Source: Hyaloscypha bicolor E (taxonomy: Eukaryota > Ascomycota > Leotiomycetes > Helotiales > Hyaloscyphaceae). Taken from it: a stretch of DNA of 64,000 bases. The position numbers and the translations under genes are program-made. This document shows positions 40,260 to 50,410 of this stretch, piece after piece. Every line of letters starts with the position of its first letter. The first letter of the stretch is position 1. The notes beneath the pieces are model-generated. The model searched no databases and was not told the origin of the DNA. It saw nothing but the letters and a program-made list of their open reading frames with translations. Location: positions 679,542 through 743,541 of the forward strand of contig NW_020194519.1 in assembly GCF_002865645.1 (NCBI RefSeq). Direction: 5' to 3'.

Positions 40260-42332
40260 CTATTAGCTAATAATCTTAAGGCTAGATAGTATATCTTTAA
40301 TACTTCCGGAATTCTAATTAAGGGAGTTTATAGTAATAAGCCTTTTCCTGCTTTCCGAAATAAGCCTAAAGAATAGACTTCTATTATAATTTCTGCTTTA
40401 ACTTAACTAGATCTAGCTAAGAAAAATAGGGCTAATTTAATAGAGCCTAGTAAGAAAACTATTAGTAAAGCTAGCGGAACTAGTATAACTAGATAAGAAG
40501 AACCTAGTAAGAATAGAAAGTAAACTAAGCCTAAGACTTCTAATAAATAGTAGAGATCTAAGTATTAGACTAAGTATAAGGTTAGTAAAATAGAGAAAAG
40601 CAAGAAAGAATTCTCTACTTTAAAGAAAAAGATATTATCTAGAAAAACTCCTATAATTATATCTAGAACTAAGAAGTAAAAGACTAAAAATATTAAGTTC
40701 AGAAAACTTAATAAAGATATTTAGTATATTTATAAAATACTAGTTAAATAGAAGTTAATACTTGCTTAATAGAATAAGTATATCTTTAAAGAAATATATA
40801 ATAGTATTTTAGGACCTATCTATAAGCAAGAATATTATAGGATTAATAACGGATTCCTTAAAGCTCTCTATATAGTATATACTTAGTAACTTACTAATAT
40901 TCTCTCTATTAATATATAAGATATTAAGAATACTCTAAAGCTAGTTACTAAAATCTATAAAGTTACTAAAGGCAAGAAGTATATTTCCGTTACTTAAGTA
41001 AATAAGGAAATATAGGATTTCTTTTTTAAGACCTAGGAAATTAAGTAATATAAATACAAGTACTATATTTCTAATTAATTCCGTTCTAATCTATAGCTTT
41101 AATTTAATACTATAGTTTCTATTTCTGAGTCTAGTATTATTAATCTAAATATAAATAGTTATATTTATAAGAAGAATTACCTAAAATGAATTAAGAAGCT
41201 TAGTATTCGAGAGTTCTTAATAGAGGAAATAGAAATACTATAGTTCTATTTCTAAAAAGATAATATATTAATATATAAAGATCTAGGTAATAGCTACTTT
41301 ACCTTAGCCTCTTAACTTTTAATAGCAGATCTATTAATATAGCTCGGATTCTATAAAGTATTGAACAAGTATCTTATTTACCTAGTTATTTACTATTAGC
41401 TAGCCTAATACTTTACTTCTAGAAATATTAATTATAATTAGTATAAAGGTAATACTAAAAATCTGGCTATTACTAAAGCTTTAAATAGCGAATTTTACCT
41501 TAGTAAAGAATATCGGAATATTAGCTATATTTTCCTTATAGACTATAAGAAGGCTACTACCTTTAGTAAGAAATTCTTTAAAGATATTAATTACTTCTCT
41601 ATTTCTAATAAATTTGAGCCGGAAGTAGCTAAGGAATTAGGCAAGTATTTACTAAAAGTAGTAGAAGAAAAGACTCCGAATATAGTCTATTTAACTAAAT
41701 AAATAAATACCTTTAGCTAGATAATCTATAAGTCTAGAATTATAGGAAAGTATTAATTCTTGAATAATATATAAGTTAAAGGATAGCTTAATAATAATTT
41801 GCTACTTAATAGGCTTTTTACTATAATTCTAATAAGTCTAGTTACTATTAAGAATAAAATATACGAAAATAAAGTCTTCTATAAGGTTATTAAAGCCTCT
41901 TATCTAGAGCTTTCCCCTTTTATTAAAAGTTAATTTAAGGATACTATAAATAATACGAAATTTAAAGAAGCTATCCGTTTAAAGTATATTAGTGCGATTT
42001 ATAATATAATTTGCTATAATAAGCCTCCTTAATATCTAGTAGTAAAGGTAGAAATTAAGTAATAGTTAAAGGCAGATACTAATTAATATAGAGAACTATA
42101 TTAGATTTAATATAAGAATGCGGCTAAGCGGATTCGGATTACTTTTAAGCAAGTTCGGAAGTATAAAATAAGATTATTTAAGGGTAATAAGTCTTATTTT
42201 AGGTATATAAAAAAGAAATTAGATTAACTAATAGAGGAGGATCCTAAATATTTTATTATTTCGGACTCTAAATAGAATTTTTCTATTATTTTTAGTACTT
42301 AGGAAACAAGTATAAATAAATAGGAAGTCAGA

Positions 42333-42635
42333 TATAATATAGCAGGCCATACTTATTAAAAATTATATTATTTTAGCGGTTTTAAGATTTAGGTTATATA
42401 GTAAAGGCTATAGCCTTTTATATATAACTTATAGAAATTATATAAGAAAGCTAGTTTTTCTATAGACTTAAAGAATAATTCTTTATAAGTATTTAATTAA
42501 TTGAGCTTTTATATACTATATACTATTTATACTTTACTATTTATACTTTTAATTTATTATTTTACTATTAAGTTACGTTTTGTACTCTAGTATACTTTAT
42601 ATAAGTTTTTATCTTATTATAGTTTCCCTTCTATA
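42333..42635 (+). repeat. Right LTR of the large Gypsy element
   Basis: Pairs with 26589-26891. It is followed by GTACC, against GGTAC before the left LTR. Confidence 0.85.
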
Positions 42636-42639
42636 GTAC

Positions 42640-42797
42640 CCTAGTAAATATATAAAATATATAAACCAAATATTATATAGAAACTAAGAAATATATAAAT
42701 ACCAAGTATATAAGAGCCCTACTATATCCTTCTATAAATATAGTAGCCCTATAATATATAATAAAAATTAATATTATATAATAATATTAAGGGACTT
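42640..42797. other. AT-rich spacer between Gypsy LTR and palindromic repeat cluster
   Basis: RIPed sequence with no recognised feature. Confidence 0.4.
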
Positions 42798-43075
42798 AGT
42801 AAGCTCTAAGGCTAGTAGATTTCTATTAGTCTTACGAATATGCCTTAAAAATTAGTAAGCTTCCTAAGGCTAGTTAATTTCTACTAGTTATATAAATATG
42901 CCTTAAAATTTAGCGAGCTCCTAAGGCTAGTAGATTTCTACTAGTTTTATAAAAGCTCCCACAAGTTTAAAGAAATATCTATAAGACTAGCAGAAATCTA
43001 CTAGCCTTGGGAAGCTCTCCAGGTTTAAAGGGCATTTATAAAACTAGTAGAAATCTACTAGTAAGCCTCTAGGAA
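42798..43075. repeat. Cluster of hairpin-forming repeats, three direct then two inverted units
   Basis: Units of about 57 bp start near 42798, 42853 and 42911. Each contains AAGGCTAGTAGATTTCTA-like sequence followed by a TATGCCTTAAAA tail (absent from the third unit). From about 42965 the same unit appears in reverse orientation twice, with cores AGCAGAAATCTACTAGCC and AGTAGAAATCTACTAG. Each core is itself a hairpin: arms CTAGTAGA and TCTACTAG around a 2-bp loop. The whole therefore has dyad symmetry centred near 42955. No gene overlaps it. Confidence 0.75.
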
Positions 43076-43636
43076 AAGGAAAATATTATCTAATATTAGT
43101 TCTCTAAATACTAAGGTAAGGCAAGTAATTATATAATTACTGCCTTGCTTATAAAGGAAATCATATATCTAACTTTAGAAAAGCTAATTAAGATATATAG
43201 AAAAAAACATTATATTATTTTCTTTAAAACGTAATTAGCTATATATATATCTGGCAGAATACTATTTTTGACTAATAAGTATTTGCTATTTGCTTCTTAT
43301 TACTACTATATTAAGTATATACCTATAATACTAGCTAAAGAAAAGATCTTACCTGGAAATTAAAAAATAGAACCGCTTATCTATTTTCCTTTCCTCGAAA
43401 GTAATAAGCGGACTATTCCCTTATCTTTCGAAAATACACAGGTCGCAAATCCGTATTAAGAATATACTTTCTATTTTTAACTTCTCCTAGCTACCGAATC
43501 CTAACTTTTAGTATTTTAAATATATTTATTCTATATATTCTATTATAGATTTTCCGGTATTAGATATATAAGCTTAGACTATTTAAAGAACTATATGCCT
43601 TATTCTCTTAATATTTAAAGAATAATCTCTTATATT
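43076..43636. other. AT-rich spacer, transition to less mutated block
   Basis: AT content falls gradually to the right. No gene recognised. A short inverted motif, CCGCTTAT against ATAAGCGG, lies near 43372-43411. Confidence 0.45.
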
Positions 43637-44086
43637 ATAGCTATTAAGCTACCTAAAAGAAGAAGTAAAAGGTTAAGCAGGCGGAAGTCTACCTTAATTA
43701 ATAAGGCCTATAACCTGGTAGAGTTCTGTAATATTAATATAGCCCTTATTATCCGTAACCGTCGGACTAGTTATTACTTTATGTATAATTCTATTAATCT
43801 CAAGTCCTGGCCGCCGTCCAAAGAGCAAATCGTAAATTACTAGCCCTAGTTTTGAAGGTTATAAAGGGCGCAACTAACGGGGAGTTAGTAACTATTATAT
43901 CCGGTACCGGTAAACCTGCTTCCGTATAATATAGAAGCAGGGCATAGAAATCTCAAGTATTATACTAGACTAGAGCGGGTAGAGTAAAAGGTCAGGGCGG
44001 AAGAGGGGCAGTAGATAGAGATTATAATAACGGAGCTAATATTTGTAAATTACAGTCAGATAATTAAAGGACGGAATCAAGTATAA
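43637..44086 (+). pseudogene. Small MADS-box-like protein gene, inactivated
   Basis: The + frame encodes a basic N-terminus (KLPKRRSKRLSRRKS) and then TLINKAYNLVEFC and NINIALII, which line up with the SRF/MADS pattern of a basic helix followed by LIKKAxELGEFCDVDVALII. WPPSKEQI comes next. At 43832-43888 there is a 57-nt intron: donor GTAAAT, branch site CTAAC near 43873, acceptor TTAG. The second exon continues in phase with YPVPVNLLPYNIEAGHRN and YYTRLERVE, matching the usual C-terminal part of these short fungal proteins. The expected start codon is ATA (43637-43639), apparently a RIPed ATG. In-frame TAA/TAG stops sit at probable Gln codons. The family is DNA-binding; this copy is dead. 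Confidence 0.65.
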
Positions 44087-44152
44087 TAATTAAATAAATA
44101 CCCTCAAAATATATTATATTAATTATTATAAATAGTATTATATAAATACAAG

Positions 44153-44993
44153 ATGCTATAGAGACGAGATGACTTCAAAGTACCCCAAAAGTAAGATGTA
44201 TCCGATATAACCTAATATTGCTCCGATATTACGGATGAGATTGCCTGGCTCAGGCAGGTATTGAGAATTCTTTCTCGGGCTCGCCCTCGTACTACTATAT
44301 CTCGGGCGGAGGTCACCCAACTTACCACAAGTCGGTACACGCATCACAAACTCGATATTGATATCTCTAGCTTCGATGAACAGCTTGATAAATAGTCGAC
44401 CGACCTCCAAAGATCTTCTTATTCCGACGGATCTCTCCAAATTGCAGACATGGTCCTGCTCTCTGCTACTCTCCAGACGAGAGCCCTCCGTCGGGCACTG
44501 TTATGGCTGCTCTGATTGACATTAGGCTAAAGCAATGCACCCTTGAGAATCAGATATCATAAGCTACTCTTCTTCCATCAACTGGCATTCAAGCTCATTA
44601 ATCCGAAGGTATACTATCGGACAAGGCCTACTCGCTACGCAGGAATATATCTTGGAGAGTACGAAGAATTCCAATGGGCCAGCCCCCGAAGACAAAGATC
44701 TGGAAAATACGGAACTCTCCTTTCAAAACTTGAGCGTCTCGCCACATACTAGTCTGCTAGTCAAAGCTACCCCATCCGCAGGGACTTCTTTAATAATATC
44801 TATAGCAAGCGAGGATATAGGTGGCGTAGTGCAAAAGTTTGCAGACTCTGGCAAAGAAGACATATACGTCCCATAGGAGAAAGAGGTCCCTAAGAAAAAG
44901 GTGGTACGGAAGAATGTAATCAGAAAGTCAAAGAAGCAGGAATATAGCATTACTAGTATTCCACTAATAGAGAAGGGGTTAGGAGATATTTAA
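44153..44993 (+). pseudogene. Unidentified hypothetical protein gene, broken
   Basis: From ATG 44153 one + frame gives a plausible protein with few stops to about 44520: TDEIAWLRQVLRILSRAR, AEVTQLTTSRYTHHK, ISSFDEQLDK, then DMVLLSATLQTRALRRALLWLL. A second frame takes over from about 44527 to the stop at 44991-44993. It contains ESTKNSNGPAPEDKDLEN, TSLIISIASEDIGGVV and a Lys-rich PKKKVVRKNVIRKSKK segment, interrupted by TAG at 44874-44876. The switch of frame implies an intron or an indel near 44520-44650. The C-terminal part looks disordered and basic, possibly nucleic-acid binding. No family is recognised. An open frame on the opposite strand (44440-44156) is an antisense artefact. Confidence 0.45.
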
Positions 44994-45475
44994 TAAGACT
45001 GTTATAAGTTCTGCTAATGAATTTGTTTCTAAATATAAGACATTAATCAAATCCCACTATACCAGGGCATAATCTCTATCCAGAATAAAACAAGAGATAT
45101 TTGAAACATATTAACGCCGGCCGCTTTAACTTATAGTTCTCTTTAAAAATGCATTCCTACCTAAAAGCCTAGTTTTCTTTGAGCTTATTATAATTAATAT
45201 CATATTTCGGGCCGCCCTACTTTAAAAGATAGTAGCTAGTACTCTGAATTTGAGTCGTATTAAAGTTATAAATATTTCTTGCTTAAACGCCTAAACGGGC
45301 CTTGGTTTAATAATCATTATCGCCTTTAGGTTCTGGTTCCGAGTCAGAGATAACTATAAACTCGAGAGGCTAGGCAGAAATTAATAGAGATAACTTTCCA
45401 GCCAATGCTCAAACTAGCTTTCTAGGGCATTAGCTCTATACTCCCCCTCTTATATCTTGTACCTGCATTCTCTTT
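44994..45475. other. Moderately RIPed spacer
   Basis: Nothing identified. Confidence 0.4.
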
Positions 45476-45479
45476 AAGA

Positions 45480-45780
45480 TATTACGAGATCTCGGAATAT
45501 AAGTTACGGATCCAGTCCTTAAGCACTTCCTTTATCCCTGTTTCCCAGCAGTCCTAGTAGCTATTAATACCCTATCTTGCACACCCGTAATACCCTATAT
45601 ACTCTAAATACTATAGCTACCTTTCTTTCCGGAAGAAGTAGTACTTTGGATATCGGGAGTATCAAGATATGCGTCCACCGAGAAAGGTTCGTCTCGCAAG
45701 ACTTGGGCTATATTCGTACGATTTGGGGCTCGAGATTTTTCGAGGGAAAGTAGTTAAGACGGAGCTATAAAATAAGGGCA
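45480..45780 (-). pseudogene. Unidentified minus-strand coding trace
   Basis: Reading leftwards from about 45755, one frame gives RAPNRTNIAQVLRDEPFSV, DAYLDTPDIQSTTSSGKKG, then two TAG stops at likely Gln/Trp codons, then VQDRVLIATRTAGKQG and SRNILKRMQV. It looks like a mildly RIPed hypothetical protein. No family is recognised; the ends are unknown. Confidence 0.35.
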
Positions 45781-46540
45781 ATACTGGCCAGTAATTACAG
45801 TTAGTAGCTTTGGGGTTCCGGTTATATCGGGCTTTAATTATATATTTGTATTGCCTCCCTAGACAGGACGGATACTATTTTCGTTATTAATAATATCCGT
45901 CTCCTAATATCCAAATCTATTTGCCTTAGCAAGTAGCTTTACTAGTTAACTTATACTAATTATTTGGAGTCGCACCTCAATAGCGAGATCAAGAAACTGC
46001 TCGCTTATAGACTCGAGTATTTCCTTGCTATAAGACTCGAGAATTATATATATGAGAGGTAAGCCGGTTGCAGCCTTCCCGATTAAGGAAGCAGTAATAG
46101 TATTACTAGTTATATGGGAGCTCGAGTAGGGGGTAATAGAGCTCGGTATAGAAAATATTATAATATATATTAGGGTAAAGTAGGATTACTCATATGAAAG
46201 TATTATCCGCGGCATAAAAGAGCTCGGGAAATATATATATAAAGATAAGCAGAATAGCTATATTTACTTACTTTAAAGCGTTAATATAATATATATATAG
46301 ACTATATTTGCTTCGTAAATAATTATTCTTGAAAGATGCGCCAGAGATAGCTATCTCTATTCCAGGCTAAGCGAGATACAAGAATTATTATCTATCTAGG
46401 GCTCTTAGTAATTATATAATAAGTAATATTTTATTTTAAATAGATTTAAACGGACTATCTCTTATATTGCAATATATATAAGTGGTATTAGGCTGGGATT
46501 AACCATTATTAAGTCTATTATAATGATTTTGCGAAATAGG
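45781..46540. other. Moderately RIPed spacer, nothing identified
   Basis: Mixed composition with many stops. Short repeated motif CTCGAG(T/A)AT near 46010-46035. No supported gene. Confidence 0.4.
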
Positions 46541-46547
46541 CTTTTCA

Positions 46548-46714
46548 GGTACCCCACAACCCAAGCCTACTTAATCGGCTATTACCGATTCACGCAGGAG
46601 TAGCTATCCGCCAAGGGAAATCGCTATATAGAGGAAGATCGCCCTATCCTCCGCTATTTGAAAGATATAGTATTTACTTTACTATAGAGACTTCTTAAAC
46701 TTGAGGGAGAATAA
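46548..46714 (+). pseudogene. Short coding trace, unidentified
   Basis: A + frame reads YPTTQAYLIGYYRFTQE, a TAG at a probable Gln codon, then LSAKGNRYIEEDRPILRY, LKDIVFTLL, another TAG, and RLLKLEGE before a TAA. The tidy ending and few stops suggest the C-terminal exon of a small broken gene. The family is not recognised. Confidence 0.3.
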
Positions 46715-46877
46715 CGAGGTTTAATTTCAAATAATAGTTCTAATAGAGATATAGCTACTCCCCAATAGAGATTATTATAAATATAATAAACAATCTTTAG
46801 GACAGGTATCCAGTAAGTCTAAATTCTCCTGAACCACTTCACTATTACGAAGGCTAATATCGTCCGGATTATATACG

Positions 46878-47171
46878 TTATCGAGAGCGGTAGAAGCTAG
46901 AGCTAGAGGGTTCTCGGCGGTAGCCATAATTATGAAGGCGCCAATAAAAGCGGTAAATTATTCTTGGGTATATAGGAAGGGCAGTACTACTAGTGTGGTA
47001 ATGTGTGGTTCGCATGGAGGAGGTGGTGGTCGTGGAGGAGGTGATTAGTAAATGGTGGGTACGGGATGGCGACTTGGGAAGACCTGGAAGGGCAGAGAGT
47101 GCGATAAAAAGCAATAAAGTGAATAATATAATTAGGAAGGGGAGAATAGTACTTATGAATAATAGCGCCAT
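46878..47171 (-). CDS. Possible small membrane-anchored protein, unverified
   Basis: A 97-codon ATG-to-TAA frame on the minus strand. Residues 1-28 are strongly hydrophobic (ALLFISTILPFLIILFTLLL), fitting a signal anchor or transmembrane helix. The rest is Ser/Thr/His-rich and basic. Codon use is less AT-skewed than in the flanking RIPed DNA. There is no recognised domain, and a 60-codon frame overlaps it on the other strand, so it could be a chance ORF or the first exon of a longer gene. Confidence 0.3.
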   Translation of the reverse strand: MALLFISTILPFLIILFTLLLFIALSALPGLPKSPSRTHHLLITSSTTTTSSMRTTHYHTSSTALPIYPRIIYRFYWRLHNYGYRREPSSSSFYRSR

Positions 47172-48241
47172 AATATTTAAGATGTAAAAATAAGTAATAA
47201 TAAACCGAGATCTATATAATACGCACGGTGAATTAATACAGGGTACTCCAAATCATAAAATATTAATTATTAAATAACCATATCCTAGCCAATTAGCTTT
47301 CTATAATAATCGTAATCCTTGCCTATCTATATTGAAGATACACGGAAGCTGCGCCTGCCTTCCCCGGCCCCTGTGGCCAGTTTTCACTTTATAAGCGACA
47401 TCCCTGCGAAGCGAAAATCCCGTAGTACAACTGGAACTTCGACAAAATTACAAATATCTCAACGCCACATAATAGTATTTTGTTTCATACTTGCCTCACC
47501 CTAGTTTGACGTATTTTAATTCTAAGATAGGTATTTAAATTTCGCGAGAGCTTATATAAAGGCTCATTAACTTAATTATGTATTTAGGTTTCAAAACATT
47601 ATAATATCTACAAATGGAAAGGAACTACGACCGTGCTAACTTTCGTATAGAGTAAGTTCCTAACGTGGAAACTTATTTTATATCGGTTTATATAAAGCAT
47701 CAGAGGCGGAGTTCTTCCGCAGTTGTGGTGGCAGGTCTGTGCTAGCGCCATTATCTAAGTGGCTGAGGGTAATCGCCACACCTGCTTCCAACCTCTCTTA
47801 AAAGGACTCGATATGATTATTATCTCCTCTTAATGTTTTAACGAAAGGCAAGAGACTTCGGATAAGGCTCGCGCGGTGGTTGTAAAGCTTATTAAGGAAC
47901 TGAAAACTAGTAGGCATTAAAGAAGTATAATTAATAAAGTTAAGTATAAGCCTTCTGTTTAAGAAAAGCTATCTACTTATATAGTCCCTTGTGCCTAGGA
48001 GTCCTATGGATTCCTGCCTGCCCAATGAAGTCCGTCGGTATTCTTTGGACTCCATCACGTGACTGACCGTCCCGTGATCTCCGTTAATGGTTCTCTGTGC
48101 AGTCCTGCCTGCCGAGCCTCAGGCCATTGATTGTCGTGTATTCGTAACATAATTATGAATATATTATAAGCTAGCTTATAAAACTACGAACGAAGTAGCA
48201 AACGACTTCGAATCAGGCTTAATTAGAGGAGAGTACGGAGT
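47172..48241. other. Intergenic region of near-normal composition
   Basis: Short frames occur but none with convincing codon use or motif. A CACGTGACTGACC-like segment lies near 48055. No RNA gene recognised. Confidence 0.5.
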
Positions 48242-50031
48242 CTATCGCCGCCGAAGCCTCTTAGTGTACAAGGTCCAGTAAGTACCGGTATAGCATATAA
48301 GGAGAACCCTGCTAACCACAATGTACGCCGCGAACACATTTCTTGCAGTATGCCATGCTTTTTGGGCTGATTTCAGTATGCCAATAAGGAATACTACCAG
48401 GAGTGTAATGCAAAGTCCGGCGCTAATACACCACATAGTAAGGACCTGGATAAACTCGAAGATATCGCCTCCTCGCCCACTAAAGCGCTATTGCCTTCCA
48501 TAGTAGAAGATGGAGAACGGGCTACTAAAGTGCTTTGAGATTATATCCAGTCCCTCTGATTTGATCTAAAGTCCGAGTCTAATGGCATAGAGGATAAATA
48601 TAGTAACGGTAGCGAGCCCGATAAATACGCCAAAGAAGTCGAATAGCAAGTTTGTTCCGATCAAGTTCTGGTTACTATTATTACTTTTTAGTCGGGTATA
48701 GGCGATCTGTTTAAATGGAAATTGCATGCCTAATACGGAGGCCGAGAGTAATAAGGGCAGATATAAGGAGGCCAGTATTATTAGGATCTTAATTGCCTTG
48801 GCTTTGCGGATAGTATACCGCTTCGTCAGGTAATCTAGCTGGCGGTTAAGAGCCTCTAGGGCCCTCTTTGCATTGCCGCCGCACTCTGTATATAGTGCTT
48901 CTAGCTCTTGCATATGTCTCTCGTAGTCTTTATGGACAGGCTATTATATGCTTGCGGTATTATTTTGCTCAAGTGCTGCGACTACAAAATTAATAGAATC
49001 CACTAAGTTATGGACACTTCTAAGGATTCCTTTGGCGTGCTCTATCTCCTTGAAGGCCTCCCTGCTTTTAGCAGATAGACGAGGCTCGAAGAGACCTAAG
49101 GGAACTTGAAGATAAGGGTTTTTAGTGAGCGAAAGCTTTAGGACTTCTTTTTCCGGCAATTGTGAGTAGATCAGGGCACTATAGTAATCTACGGGCTGTA
49201 AATAAATGGACGCAAGAAAGAAGTCCAGGACTAGGAGTTTAGCGAAAGTGTCGACGGACCCGTCCGAAAGGGAGGTCTAACTAGTCCTAGCTAGTATTTT
49301 CGAAATACTATATGGATTTTGAAAAAGGATATTGTTCTTACGAGATTTATTTACTTTAAATGTTTGCCCGGACCAGATATCGTTCACTATAATGGCTAGA
49401 GGCTTATAAGCAATAGGCAATAATATAATCAAGTATACTTACCTATTAACCGGCTATTTGTATCTTGCATATAAGTCAAGTATAAATCTCTTGGATAGAG
49501 GTCGTAATCCAAAGGATCCTGTTACAGGCTCGTACGGTTAATAAGGCAATAAAAGTTTGCATTACTACCGCCCAAATACTGAGACTATTAGGAGGCTATA
49601 CTCCCGATATTATTTACGAGAAGCGGGTTATTAAGCCATCTGAAAATCCGCCGTTCCTCAAATGGCTGCATATATATATCTTGCAGAAACTTGATTAAGA
49701 TATCTCTGGCTGGTCGTATTTTCTCCGGACCCTTCGTTTCTCTACGGCCGGTAATAATGAAATCAGAATAGGTAGTAATATCTAGAATCCTTGCAGTCCT
49801 ACTACCATATAGCGGAAGACTTTTCATACCCTCGGCAATATCGTCGCTTAAGCTAAACACGGCAAGCACCTGCGGCGCTGTCCCATCATATGGTGTATCG
49901 ATGACTTGCAAGACGGCTTTTTCATCCTGCGAAAGGGACTTGCTAGCCACTTCGAGATTATCCGAGTGGCCTATAATCTCTGTCGGAACAGGCCTTCTCC
50001 GAATATAATGGGTAGAGGATGGACTCGACAT
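48242..50031 (-). pseudogene. CorA-like membrane protein gene, broken by RIP-type nonsense changes
   Basis: One minus-strand frame runs from ATG at 50031 to TAG at 48242, interrupted by a 56-nt intron (49442-49387; donor GTAAGT, acceptor ATTATAG) that restores phase exactly. Residues 1-147 (MSSPSSTHYIRRRPVP to NNIGSIAS) are open. Then come two consecutive stops near 49588, one near 49520, one near 49286, two near 48940 and single ones near 48565 and 48490. All are TAA/TAG where Gln or Trp would fit. The C-terminal part has ALNRQLDYLTKRYTI, then two hydrophobic helices with LASLYLPLLLSASVLGM between them and the second helix, the layout of the CorA-like membrane domain common in large fungal surface proteins. 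Further helices follow (CISAGLCITLLVVFLIG). Role unknown; transport activity is not implied. Confidence 0.65.
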
Positions 50032-50410
50032 TGTGCGAAGCGGTGCTGATTAGTAAAATGGGAATGTGAGGGACTAGGGGAGAAGGTGGATGGACCGTAA
50101 CTCGTCTTCCCACGCTCTTAAGTCCATAATAATACCTCAGCCTGATGTCCTCCGCTGTTCGCAAAAGGCAGAACAAGGCAAATACATGCATGAGTATCTC
50201 CGAAATAGCAACCAATTGTAAAGAAGCTCGTTTTGGAGCCAGTCCACCGATGCAACCCACCACTCCAGCCATCATTTAATTAAAGACGAGGGTGGCTCCC
50301 CGAAATAGGAAGCTCAGCCTGACGCTGTGTGACCACTTGTGATGGCACACAATGGCAAAAGCAAGTAGCTGGAAAGGGACCACCGCGAAGAGAGGGGCCT
50401 GCGGCATCAT
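49958..50410 (-). pseudogene. Hydrophobic membrane-protein remnant
   Basis: From ATG at 50410 a minus-strand frame reads MMPQAPLFAVVPFQLLAFA, IVCHHKWSHSVRLSFLFRG, a TAA where CAA would fit, then MMAGVVGCIGGLAPKRAS, LQLVAISEILMHVFALFCLL and RLRYYYGLKSVGRR. It continues to a stop at 49958, overlapping the start of the CorA-like gene by about 70 bp in a different frame. At least two segments are hydrophobic enough to span a membrane. The single nonsense codon of RIP type argues for a recently inactivated gene. The family is not recognised. The tail past GRR may be read-through. Confidence 0.4.

Larger units (their letters stand above)
36640..42330 (+). pseudogene. Second long degraded ORF of the Gypsy element (interrupted by nested LTR element)
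   Basis: A + frame runs from about 36640 to 37239, is interrupted by the 3-kb insertion, and resumes from 40265 to just before the right LTR. The joined length is about 880 codons. Stops are sparse and fall at plausible Gln/Trp/Arg positions. Readable segments include KALVYKAI.LINKATLEYIK before the insertion. After it come YFTSRNINYN, FYLSKEYRNISYIFLIDYKKATTF, YLLKVVEEKTPNIVYL and KNAAKRIRITFKQVRKYKI. The early half is Lys/Ser/Asn-rich and low in hydrophobics. The later half resembles a globular domain. It is not RT, RNase H, integrase, envelope-like or any transposase I know. It could be captured host sequence or an element-specific ORF. Confidence 0.5.
26589..42635 (+). mobile_element. RIP-degraded Ty3/Gypsy LTR retrotransposon, large and composite
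   Basis: Two near-identical direct repeats of about 300 bp (26589-26891 and 42333-42635) bound the unit. Both start TATAATATAGCAGG and end TTCTATA or its RIPed form, consistent with an original TG...CA pair. GTAC flanks both outer edges (26585-26588 and 42636-42639), a probable target duplication. Inside, on the + strand, are gag-like, reverse transcriptase and integrase remnants in Gypsy order. After these come an antisense trace and a second long + frame. Subtracting the 3-kb nested insertion leaves about 13 kb, long for a fungal Gypsy element (commonly 5-8 kb). Either it carries extra coding cargo or it hides further nested elements. All coding parts are dead. Confidence 0.75.

Noticed and set aside
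42798..43075. CRISPR-like appearance of regularly spaced repeats
   Set aside because: Units adjoin with no unique spacers, reverse orientation midway, and the genome is eukaryotic.
44156..44440. 94-codon minus-strand frame
   Set aside because: Antisense to the better-supported + strand pseudogene frame starting at 44153.
47005..47504. 60- and 61-codon plus-strand frames
   Set aside because: The first is antisense to a more plausible minus-strand frame; the second lacks an ATG near its start and any motif.
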